From NCBI GenBank assembly GCA_003695745.1, contig RFHW01000150.1, positions 1 to 7,824 on the forward strand: 7,824 nt of DNA, written 5' to 3'. Shown one piece after another: positions 1 through 5,574 of this stretch (position 1 is its first letter; each line of letters begins with the position of its first letter). The notes under the pieces are model-generated. The model made no database searches, had not been told where the DNA came from, and was given only the letters and a program-made list of their open reading frames with translations. Both the position numbers and the translations under genes were made by a program. Origin of the DNA: Methanobacteriota archaeon (GTDB lineage: Archaea; Hydrothermarchaeota; Hydrothermarchaeia; Hydrothermarchaeales; SZUA-236).

Positions 1-264
1 GATCAATATAACGTCTGCCGCCTTCAGGGAGTCGCTGTCCTTTATATCCGCGAATGCGGATAGGGTGCAGTGCCGCCCCTGCGTGCCGGCGGCCACCACC
101 TCCACACCGGCCTCCTTCAGCCTCGCAGCAAGGGACTCGACCTGCTCCTTCCCCCCGGTGTTGTAGAGGCTTGCGCAGCCGCCCACGCAGCCCAGTATCC
201 CCACCTTCTTTCCCTCCACCATTGCCAGTATGTCCTCAAAGGGTTTTTCGCTTGTAACGATCAT
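1..264 (-). CDS. MetV-like methylenetetrahydrofolate reductase C-terminal-domain protein (partial, N-terminal 88 aa)
   Basis: This reading frame starts at ATG 264-262 and stays open to the window edge, so its C-terminus is missing. It translates to 88 residues beginning MIVTSEKPFEDILAMVEGKK. A cysteine-rich loop follows (GCVGGCASLYNTGG, Cys26 and Cys30), then an alpha/beta stretch and a further Cys66 after a His (RHC). The opening, the Gly/Cys loop followed by NTGG, and the GVEVV strand match my recollection of the MTHFR_C zinc-binding family (MetV of acetogens, which partners MetF). In that family the Cys residues bind zinc or sit beside Fe-S clusters. The start is supported by GGTGAGG at 276-270, five bases upstream, and by a TATA box at 307-300. 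A MetF partner, if there is one, would lie beyond position 1. The family assignment is moderately sure; the function in this organism is inference. Confidence 0.7.
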   Translation of the reverse strand, partial: MIVTSEKPFEDILAMVEGKKVGILGCVGGCASLYNTGGKEQVESLAARLKEAGVEVVAAGTQGRHCTLSAFADIKDSDSLKAADVILI

Positions 265-299
265 AAAGGCCTCACCACTGGAGAATACCGCTATAGGGA

Positions 300-307
300 T
301 ATATAAA
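300..307 (-). promoter_or_regulatory. TATA box of the MetV-like gene
   Basis: Read on the minus strand this is TTTATATA, a canonical archaeal TATA box in an A/T-rich patch of otherwise G/C-rich DNA. With the usual TATA-to-start distance the transcript would begin near 277. That leaves a leader of only about 13 bases containing the GGTGAGG ribosome binding site. It lies in the 81-base gap 265-345, which also has to hold the end of the upstream USP-like transcript. The short TTTT run inside this A/T patch is the only terminator-like signal seen there. Confidence 0.65.
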
Positions 308-345
308 ATTAGGGTATGCGCGGCGGGGAATGGCTTCAGAGCCGC

Positions 346-765
346 CTAAACATGGATCACCTCAAAGTCCGGAGCGCCCTCTGGCAGGTGCTCCCTCCTC
401 TGGCAGAGTATGGTCTTCACCTTTTTTTCTCTTGCCACCTTGGCGATGTTCTCTGCAAAGGGCCCCTTGGCTATGACTATCTCATAGGGTATCTGCTCCT
501 TTTTCATCGCCTCCTCTATGGTGGAGAGCTTCCTGAAGATGATGTCGCATCGCTCATGGGCTATGTCCTTTTTCAGGTCTCTCACCACCTTCTCGCCCAT
601 GAACCCGATGTTCTCTGTGAGGGCTGCCACCTTCTCGGACATGGCCCTGTCCCTCACATCGAGTATGATGAGCTTGGCCTGTTTTCTCTTGGCAAGCTCT
701 ATGGAGTGGTCTATGAGGCTGCGGGGCATCGTTGTTGAAGAGAAGACCACCATTATCTTTTCCAT
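346..765 (-). CDS. universal-stress-protein-like (USP fold) protein lacking the ATP loop
   Basis: The product is 139 residues, the usual size of a single USP domain. It opens with a hydrophobic beta strand (MEKIMVVFSSTT), then a helix (RSLIDHSIELAKRKQ) and a second strand (AKLIILDVRD), the order found in the UspA alpha/beta fold. A Pro-rich turn and the strand YEIVIAKGPFAENI follow. The C-terminal part, where ATP-binding USPs have a G-x2-G-x9-G-S/T loop, instead reads TILCQRREHLPEGAPDF and has no such glycine pattern, so nucleotide binding is doubtful. The gene starts at ATG 765, ten bases after the transporter stop. Its GGTGAT site (776-771) overlaps that stop codon, so the two are almost certainly co-transcribed and translationally coupled. 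USP domains next to or fused with transporters are common in archaea; a role in modulating the transporter is inference. It ends in TAG at 348-346. Confidence 0.7.
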   Translation of the reverse strand: MEKIMVVFSSTTMPRSLIDHSIELAKRKQAKLIILDVRDRAMSEKVAALTENIGFMGEKVVRDLKKDIAHERCDIIFRKLSTIEEAMKKEQIPYEIVIAKGPFAENIAKVAREKKVKTILCQRREHLPEGAPDFEVIHV

Positions 766-775
766 CGTCCATCAC

Positions 776-2176
776 CTACAGGAGCCTGAGCCCTATGGCA
801 GGCCAGTATATGAGGGCCATCACGATAAAGACTGTCCACGAAAGGATATTTAATATTAAGCCTGGTTTGATCATCTCCGAGACCTCATAGTATCCTGAGG
901 AATAGGCTATGGCGTTTGGCGGTGTGCCCATGGGCAGCATGAAGGCGAGGCCGGAGGGCAGCGCCACGATGAAGACAGTGGCAACGGGGTTGATGCCGAG
1001 GGCGCTTCCAATGGTGAAGCCTATGGGCAGGACCATGGCCACCGTTGCAACATTGCTTATGCCTTCTGTGAGAAGCTTTGAGATGAGTGAAAGCCCGACA
1101 AGGAATGTCACTGGTGTGAGTTCGCTCCCGGTTAGAAGGATCCCTGCAAGCCACTGTGCAGCGCCTGTTGATACCAGAGCCGAGCCAAGGGATATGGCGC
1201 CGCCGTACATGAGTATGACGCCCCAGTTCACATAGTCCTCCACGTCCTTCCACTCCATCACCCCGAGGACAAAGAGCAGGACCGATGCAAGGAGGGCGAT
1301 GTTGGCCAGCCCGATCCTGTTTCCAAGGGATATCCACGCGAGGAGTGTGAGGGCCATTATGAGCGCCACCCTGGACTCCTCCTCTGTGACTCCGCCCTTC
1401 TCCAGAAGCTCCTCCTCGATGACCTGTCTTGCAGAGGAAACGTCGCCTATGTCTATCCTGAATGAGATGAGCAGCACCCCGTATGCCAGGAGGAGCATGA
1501 CCGCCACAAGGGGCGCGGCCGCAACTATCCAGTCAAAAAAGCCGATCTTCACACCATAGTACTGGTTCAGGAGGCCGAGGGCAAGGGGGTTTCTGGCGCC
1601 GCCCAGGAGCGTTCCGATACCGCCGATTATCGCCCCCCAGGCAAGGCTGAGGAAGAGAAGGGCGCCATACCTGCTCTTCAGAGGCTCCAGATCAAGGCTC
1701 TCGGCTATCCCCACCACCACCGGGAAGAGGATGGCTGCAACGGCGTGCTCTGGCATGATAAAGGCCATTGATGCGCTCGTTAAAAGGACCCCGGCAACAA
1801 GGCGGCCCGGGCTCCCGTCAAAGCGCTTCAGGAGTATGAGGGCCATTCTCTTGGAAAGGCCGGTCTTCATCATCGCTGCTGCGAGGATAAAGGCACCCAG
1901 TATGAAGAAAACTGCACTGTTCCCGAAAAGGGCATATGCCTCATTGGCGTCCAGCACCCCCAGGAGCGGGAGGGCCGCCATGACAAGTATCCCTGTTACA
2001 GAGAGGGGAAGGGCGTTCGTGCCCCACAGCACCACTGCCATGGCGAAGATCGCAAGGGCCCGCTGCCCCTGCAGGGACAGACCTTCTGGAGCGGGCATCA
2101 GGCTTATTGCCAGGAGCAGGGACAGGGACAGACCTATTAAAAAACTCCTTCTGGAGGGCCCCCTGCCAGATGACAT
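776..2176 (-). CDS. DASS/SLC13-family anion or dicarboxylate transporter
   Basis: This is a polytopic membrane protein of 466 residues from the chosen ATG (2176), in the normal range for the divalent anion:sodium symporter family. Family hallmarks: an N-terminal VLWGTNALPLSVTGIL segment, FFILGAFILAAAMMKTGLSKR, GGIGTLLGGARNP (about residues 185-197, the first-half equivalent of the TPPN loop), SNVAT (about 374-378) and LPMGTPPNAIAYSSG (about 416-428). About eleven hydrophobic segments are visible, with a charged cytosolic stretch near residues 240-270. The first-half SNT motif is replaced by MPEHA (about 141-145). Substrates of this family include C4-dicarboxylates, citrate and sulfate; none can be assigned here. 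Start choice: a TATA box at 2207-2200 predicts transcription from about 2177, making ATG 2176 a leaderless start. ATG 2191 (five residues longer) and a weak TTG at 2254 are in frame but lie upstream of that predicted start. It is the first gene of a unit with the USP-like gene. Confidence 0.88.
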   Translation of the reverse strand: MSSGRGPSRRSFLIGLSLSLLLAISLMPAPEGLSLQGQRALAIFAMAVVLWGTNALPLSVTGILVMAALPLLGVLDANEAYALFGNSAVFFILGAFILAAAMMKTGLSKRMALILLKRFDGSPGRLVAGVLLTSASMAFIMPEHAVAAILFPVVVGIAESLDLEPLKSRYGALLFLSLAWGAIIGGIGTLLGGARNPLALGLLNQYYGVKIGFFDWIVAAAPLVAVMLLLAYGVLLISFRIDIGDVSSARQVIEEELLEKGGVTEEESRVALIMALTLLAWISLGNRIGLANIALLASVLLFVLGVMEWKDVEDYVNWGVILMYGGAISLGSALVSTGAAQWLAGILLTGSELTPVTFLVGLSLISKLLTEGISNVATVAMVLPIGFTIGSALGINPVATVFIVALPSGLAFMLPMGTPPNAIAYSSGYYEVSEMIKPGLILNILSWTVFIVMALIYWPAIGLRLL

Positions 2177-2197
2177 GGAGGATTTTTTCATGGAGGA

Positions 2198-2209
2198 GGT
2201 TATATAACC
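2198..2209 (-). promoter_or_regulatory. TATA box of the transporter operon inside a 12-bp palindrome
   Basis: The sequence GGTTATATAACC is a perfect palindrome whose centre, TTATATAA (2200-2207), is a good archaeal TATA element on the minus strand. Usual spacing puts the transcription start at about 2177, directly at ATG 2176, so the mRNA is predicted to be leaderless. No GGTGA-type site precedes ATG 2191 or 2176, which agrees with this. Because the element is symmetric, it could also act as a plus-strand TATA box or an operator. That is inference. Confidence 0.55.
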
Positions 2210-2314
2210 CTTTCCACTCGCCCCTCCGGCGTTAAGATCTGAAGGCGCCTGCAATAGAGGAGGGGCTGGAGGCGGCGAGGGCGGCCAGGATGCCCGATGG
2301 AAAATGTAATAAAT

Positions 2315-2322
2315 ATTATATA
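2315..2322 (+). promoter_or_regulatory. TATA box of the fwd operon
   Basis: ATTATATA is preceded by A-rich ATAAAT (2309-2314), which fits a BRE element. Usual archaeal spacing predicts transcription from about 2345, a leader of about 30 bases before the ATG at 2375. This placement excludes the upstream in-frame ATG at 2297 as the fwdF start. Confidence 0.65.
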
Positions 2323-2374
2323 CCTTCCTGACATTACACCCTTACCGACACCTATTCGCAGTGGAGACCGGTCA

Positions 2375-3202
2375 ATGAAGGAAGGCGAGTTCGAGATATC
2401 CACCAAGGTCGATGGAGAAAAAGTGGTCTACAGGAGACGCTCCACGCTGGAGGAGAGGACGCTCATCTATGACAGCGGGCGATGCGTGGGCTGCCTTCTC
2501 TGCGAGATACCCTGCCCGGTGGACGCCATAGACATGGGGGCCACAGGCTCTGTGGCGCGGGGGCTTGTGGAGGCGCCCAAGCTCGTGGTTGACATGGAGC
2601 TCTGCACCTTCTGCGGCATATGCTCTGAGACCTGCCCCTTCAACAGCTATGAGTTCTATATCGATGGAAAGCCTATCCGGGGGGCCGAGGATTATCTCAC
2701 CTATGAGCGCAGCTTTGAGATGGATGCCTCAGAGGTCAGGCTGAAGGGCCGGGAGCTCGAAAGGATGCTTGAGGAGCGCGCCGGCACCTGTCCCAGGGGA
2801 GCGCTGGTGGCAGGCAAAGGGTCCCTGGAGTTCCTTGAGAGGGAGTGCATCTACTGTCAGGGCTGCGTGGGCGAGGACCACGGATTAGATATAAAAGTGA
2901 AACGCGCAATAGAAGGCGCAATAACAGTGGACAACGAGCGCTGCCAGGGCTGCGGGGCCTGCCGGGACATCTGCCCCACCAAGGCGCCCTCCTATCCCAG
3001 ACCGGGAGTTGGCGAGTCTGTGGAGAAGACGGTGATAGACGAGCGCATATGCAACTACTGCGGCGCCTGTGAGAAGGTGTGCCCTGTGGACGCCATCAAA
3101 GTGACACGGAACAGGATAAACTATCGGAAGGGCCGGGAAGCCCCGTGGACAGCCATGTGGGTGGAGGCCTTTGAGAAGCTCAAGACAGAGAGCGAGGTGT
3201 AG
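2375..3202 (+). CDS. fwdF: FwdF-like polyferredoxin of formylmethanofuran dehydrogenase
   Basis: This is a 275-residue iron-sulfur protein and the first gene of the fwd operon. It has 20 cysteines in ferredoxin-type motifs: CVGCLLCEIPCP (Cys37-47), CTFCGICSETCP (77-87), an isolated TCPRGAL (Cys139) followed by CIYCQGC (158-164), CQGCGACRDICP (190-200) and CNYCGACEKVCP (226-236). These fit five [4Fe-4S] clusters: two ferredoxin-like pairs with a lone cluster between, where Cys139 probably supplies the fourth ligand. FwdF is known to form an electron wire between Fwd units and external donors. The FwdF of the published Methanothermobacter Fwd structure has eight clusters, so this version is shorter. 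Start: ATG 2375 lies downstream of the predicted promoter, with GGAG at 2363-2366 as a possible binding site. An in-frame ATG at 2297 would add an uncharacteristic Pro-rich leader and lies upstream of the TATA box. The stop TAG is followed two bases later by the fwdG start. Confidence 0.85.
   Translation: MKEGEFEISTKVDGEKVVYRRRSTLEERTLIYDSGRCVGCLLCEIPCPVDAIDMGATGSVARGLVEAPKLVVDMELCTFCGICSETCPFNSYEFYIDGKPIRGAEDYLTYERSFEMDASEVRLKGRELERMLEERAGTCPRGALVAGKGSLEFLERECIYCQGCVGEDHGLDIKVKRAIEGAITVDNERCQGCGACRDICPTKAPSYPRPGVGESVEKTVIDERICNYCGACEKVCPVDAIKVTRNRINYRKGREAPWTAMWVEAFEKLKTESEV
3194..3199 (+). promoter_or_regulatory. ribosome binding site deciding the TTG start of fwdG
   Basis: GAGGTG lies five bases before TTG 3205 and inside the last codons of fwdF. 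No ATG or GTG lies between it and the first ferredoxin motif in this frame, so TTG is the supported start and translation is probably coupled to fwdF. Confidence 0.6.
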
Positions 3203-3204
3203 AT

Positions 3205-3882
3205 TTGGGCTTTGAGTTCGTAATAGATGAGAAGCTCTGCATAGGCTGCGGCAACTGCGTGGTGGTCTGCCCGGTGGATGCCTTCAACTCCATGGACATC
3301 GCCGGCGGCAAAGGAGCGAACCTGAAGGAGCTCACCCGGCGGGTGGCAGACGGCAGGGCCGTTCAGGTGGACAGGGCCCTTTGCAACGGCTGCGGCACCT
3401 GCGTGCAAAACTGCCCCACCGACGCCCTCATCATCGTGAGCGACGCACCAGAGGAGTCTGTCAAGCTCGTGGAGGGCGAGGCCCTCGACCTGGTGGGTGT
3501 GAAGGCAGACATATACAGGCTGCTCAAGGAGAGAAGCCTCACCATACCCCAGATAGCCGAGGAGCTGGGCATCGGCACACGGGAGGTCTTCCTCCATCTC
3601 ATGGCGCTCAAGCGTGAGGACAGGGTCTTCGAGGGCGAGCGCGTGGGCGGGCGGTTCGCCTACACCACAGAGCCGCCCAAACCCCCTGTTGTGGAGGAGA
3701 AAGAGGCTGAGGAAGCCATCGTCATAGATGAGAAGAGGGCAGAGGAGATCCGGAAGAAGCTGGAGGCCGCCATGGCATCCTTCGGCCAGTCCAAGGTGAG
3801 GCTCATGATAGAAACAAATAAGCTTGAGAGGGCCCTTGAGGTGGTCACCAACAAACCCAAGAAAGGCGGTGAAGAGAAGTGA
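3205..3882 (+). CDS. fwdG: FwdG-like 2[4Fe-4S] ferredoxin with C-terminal winged-helix-like module
   Basis: The N-terminal 80 residues are a two-cluster ferredoxin: CIGCGNCVVVCP (Cys12, 15, 18, 22) and CNGCGTCVQNCP (Cys60, 63, 66, 70), separated by an insert rich in charged residues. This matches the role and position of FwdG, the small ferredoxin that passes electrons between the FwdBD active site and FwdF. Unlike a simple FwdG, it continues to 225 residues. Residues about 98-155 read like a winged helix-turn-helix: ADIYRLLKERSLTIPQIAEE, then LGIGTREVFLHLMALKRED, then a wing RVFEGERVGGRFAYTT. A Pro/Glu linker (156-172) and a charged helix (DEKRAEEIRKKLEAAM, about 175-190) with a basic tail follow. 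The start codon is TTG with a good site five bases upstream. The stop TGA overlaps the GTG start of fwdD by four bases. The ferredoxin part is sure; the function of the added module is unknown (redox-linked regulation or protein docking are both possible). Confidence 0.82.
   Translation: MGFEFVIDEKLCIGCGNCVVVCPVDAFNSMDIAGGKGANLKELTRRVADGRAVQVDRALCNGCGTCVQNCPTDALIIVSDAPEESVKLVEGEALDLVGVKADIYRLLKERSLTIPQIAEELGIGTREVFLHLMALKREDRVFEGERVGGRFAYTTEPPKPPVVEEKEAEEAIVIDEKRAEEIRKKLEAAMASFGQSKVRLMIETNKLERALEVVTNKPKKGGEEK
3868..3872 (+). promoter_or_regulatory. ribosome binding site deciding the GTG start of fwdD
   Basis: GGTGA lies six bases before GTG 3879, within the end of fwdG. The GTGA overlap (start of fwdD, stop of fwdG) indicates translational coupling. 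Confidence 0.6.
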
Positions 3883-4262
3883 AGGCCACGCTGATAACAG
3901 GCAGGACCATCAAGCAGGGCATGGTGATAGAGTCCAAGGACTCGGCCATGTACACCGAGGCGAACGCCATATGCGAGCTCGACCCCGATGATATGAAGAA
4001 GCTCGGCATATCCGAAGGCGACACCGTGAGGGTGAGCTCGGCCTCTGGCGAGGTCCATGTGCGGGCCGTCAAATCCCTTCAGGCGCCTCACCGCGGCATC
4101 ATCTTCATGCCCATGGGGCCATGGGCCAACATGGTGACAAGCCCTGAGACAGACTCCGTTGGCATGCCATCCTTCAAAGGGGTGCCTGCTGAGGTGGAGC
4201 CAGCGAAGGACAAAAGAGTGCTCACCTATCCTGAGCTCCTGAAAGAGACCTACGGGAAGTGA
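3879..4262 (+). CDS. fwdD: formylmethanofuran dehydrogenase subunit D (molybdopterin-dinucleotide-binding)
   Basis: This is a 127-residue single-domain protein corresponding to the C-terminal molybdopterin-dinucleotide-binding beta-barrel of formate dehydrogenase-like enzymes. In Fwd that domain is encoded as a separate subunit which caps the pterin site of FwdB. Visible signatures: an N-terminal TLITGRTIKQG strand, EANAICELDPDDMKKLGISEGDTVRVSSASGEV (the dinucleotide-binding core with the GD-VRV strand), and the GIIFMPMGPWANMVTSPETDSVGMPSFKG segment characteristic of FwdD. The length is typical. It starts at GTG overlapping the fwdG stop and ends seven bases before fwdB, the subunit it completes. 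Tungsten (Fwd) and molybdenum (Fmd) forms cannot be told apart from this subunit. Confidence 0.93.
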   Translation: MKATLITGRTIKQGMVIESKDSAMYTEANAICELDPDDMKKLGISEGDTVRVSSASGEVHVRAVKSLQAPHRGIIFMPMGPWANMVTSPETDSVGMPSFKGVPAEVEPAKDKRVLTYPELLKETYGK

Positions 4263-4269
4263 AAAGATC

Positions 4270-5574
4270 ATGGAAACCCATACCGACGTCATATGCCCCT
4301 TCTGCGGGACCCTCTGCGACGACATAGAGGTGCAGGTAGAGGGCGGCAGGATCATGGATGTGCTGAACGCCTGCAAGCTGGGCACCGCCAAGTTCATGAG
4401 CATGAACAAGAAGCACCGGCCCCTAAAACCCAGGGTGAGGGGCGAGAATGGTTTTGAAGAGACCACCGTGGAGGATGCGGTGGAGCGCGTGGCCCGGATG
4501 CTTGTGGAGGCCAAAAAACCGCTGCTCTATGGCTGGAGCACCACCGAGTGCGAGGCCCATTCCGTGGGCATCGAGCTTGCAGAGGAGGTGGGCGGCGTCA
4601 TCGACAGCCACAGCTCGGTGTGCCACGGCCCCTCTGTCATCGCCATACAGGACGTGGGCTATCCATCGGTCACGCTGGGCGAGGTGAAGAACAGGGCTGA
4701 CCTTGACATCTACTGGGGCTCCAACCCCATGCACGCCCATCCGCGGCACATGTCCCGGTATTCCCGCTATCCAAGGGGCTATTTCAGGGAGCGCGGGCAG
4801 GCGGACCGCACGGTGGTGGTCATTGACGTGCGAAAGACGGACACAGCGAGCATCGCCGACAAGTTCCTGCAGGTGGAGCCCGGCGGCGACTATGAGCTGG
4901 CGAATGCCTTCAGGGCGGCCCTGAACGGCGTGGAGCTGCCTGATGAGGTGGCCGGCGTCCCGAAGAAGGACATCCTCCAGACCCTTGACATCATGAAGGA
5001 GGCGCAGTTCGGCATCCTCTTCTTCGGCGTGGGCCTCACCATGAGCCCTGGCAAACACCGGAACATTGACTGCGCAATCAAGCTTGTGGCAGACCTCAAC
5101 AGATACACCAAGTTCTCCATCATGGCCATGCGCGGCCACTACAATGTGACAGGATTCTCCGAGGTTTTGACATGGCAATCAGGCTTTCCCTTCGGCGTGG
5201 ACTACACCCGTGGCAGGCCATGGTACAATCCGGGCGAGACAACGTCCATTGACCTCCTCACTAGAGGCGAGGTGGACGCCTGCCTCGTCATAGGCGCTGA
5301 TCCCGGCGGGAACTTCCCCCGGAGGGCGGTGGAGCATTTTGCAAGGATACCCACAGCAACCCTTGAGCCCCATGAGACGCCCACCACATATCTATCCGAT
5401 GTTGTGATACCAACGGCGATTGCAGGCATCGAGGTGGAGGGCACCGCCTATCGTATGGATGCCGTGCCCCTTCAGGTGCGACGGTTCATGGACCCGCCTG
5501 AGGGCGTGTACCCGGATCGGGAGATACTGAAGATGATACTTGACAAGGTGAGGGAGATAAAGAATGGAGCTTGA
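4270..5574 (+). CDS. fwdB: formylmethanofuran dehydrogenase subunit B (W/Mo-pterin catalytic subunit)
   Basis: This 434-residue protein is homologous to the catalytic part of formate dehydrogenases and carries the CO2/formate redox site. The N-terminal [4Fe-4S] motif is CPFCGTLCDD (Cys9, 12, 16) with Cys35 in NACKLGTAKF. The metal-ligand cysteine lies in SSVCHGPS at residue 118, the same number as I recall for the tungsten ligand in Methanothermobacter wolfeii FwdB. Its codon is TGC, so this is a cysteine form and not selenocysteine. Later pterin-binding segments include YWGSNPMHAHPRHMSRYSRY, the DVRKTDTASIAD strand-turn, VIGADPGGNFPRRAV and the VIPTAIAGIEVEGTAYRMD segment. The length is normal. 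The ATG follows the fwdD stop by seven bases, with GGGAAGTGA at 4254-4262 as a plausible site. The 3' end overlaps fwdA by 11 bases. Confidence 0.95.
   Translation: METHTDVICPFCGTLCDDIEVQVEGGRIMDVLNACKLGTAKFMSMNKKHRPLKPRVRGENGFEETTVEDAVERVARMLVEAKKPLLYGWSTTECEAHSVGIELAEEVGGVIDSHSSVCHGPSVIAIQDVGYPSVTLGEVKNRADLDIYWGSNPMHAHPRHMSRYSRYPRGYFRERGQADRTVVVIDVRKTDTASIADKFLQVEPGGDYELANAFRAALNGVELPDEVAGVPKKDILQTLDIMKEAQFGILFFGVGLTMSPGKHRNIDCAIKLVADLNRYTKFSIMAMRGHYNVTGFSEVLTWQSGFPFGVDYTRGRPWYNPGETTSIDLLTRGEVDACLVIGADPGGNFPRRAVEHFARIPTATLEPHETPTTYLSDVVIPTAIAGIEVEGTAYRMDAVPLQVRRFMDPPEGVYPDREILKMILDKVREIKNGA
5547..5556 (+). promoter_or_regulatory. ribosome binding site of fwdA inside the fwdB end
   Basis: GGTGAGGGAG contains two overlapping anti-16S matches, GGTGA and GGGAG, the second ending seven bases before ATG 5564. 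It lies within the last codons of fwdB and supports the overlapping start of fwdA. Confidence 0.55.

Larger units (their letters stand above)
2177..2374. other. divergent intergenic promoter region
   Basis: This stretch of about 200 bases separates the transporter/USP unit (minus) from the fwd operon (plus). It holds one TATA-like element for each direction (2200-2207 and 2315-2322). Between them, about 2210-2300 is G/C-rich with purine-rich repeats such as GAGGAGG and GGAGGCGGCGAGG on the plus strand. A six-base inverted repeat, TGTAAT (2305-2310) and ATTACA (2333-2338), flanks the fwd TATA box. An eight-base palindrome, GACCGGTC (2366-2373), sits just before the fwdF start. No RNA gene or further convincing coding frame was seen here. 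Confidence 0.7.

Noticed and set aside
300..345. Terminator after the transporter/USP unit
   Set aside because: On the minus strand there is only a run of four T within the TATA-containing A/T patch, with no convincing hairpin, so it could not be called separately.
316..738. Plus-strand open frame of 140 codons opposite the USP-like gene
   Set aside because: It mirrors the USP-like gene, has an unusual His/Leu/Gly-rich composition and no family resemblance.
2177..2254. TTG at 2254 or ATG at 2191 as the transporter start
   Set aside because: Both lie upstream of the transcription start predicted from the TATA box at 2200-2207, and no ribosome binding site precedes ATG 2191. The extra residues are low-complexity Gly/Ser. 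ATG 2191 remains possible if transcription starts further upstream.
2366..2373. Palindrome GACCGGTC just before the fwdF start
   Set aside because: Eight-base palindromes of G/C-rich sequence are common by chance; similar ones (AGGCGCCT at 2243-2250 and elsewhere) occur without context.
2297..2374. In-frame ATG at 2297 as the fwdF start, adding 26 residues
   Set aside because: It lies upstream of the predicted TATA box and transcription start, and the added residues (Ile/Pro-rich) look like translated promoter DNA. ATG 2375 fits better.
3660..4514. Long minus-strand open frame (284 codons) opposite fwdG/fwdD/fwdB
   Set aside because: It is antisense to three well-supported genes and has no recognisable domain. 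Such frames are expected opposite G/C-rich coding DNA. The same holds for the minus-strand frames at 4423-5178 and 5855-6637.
4621..4623. Possible selenocysteine at the FwdB metal-ligand position
   Set aside because: The codon is TGC, so the residue is cysteine; no in-frame TGA occurs.
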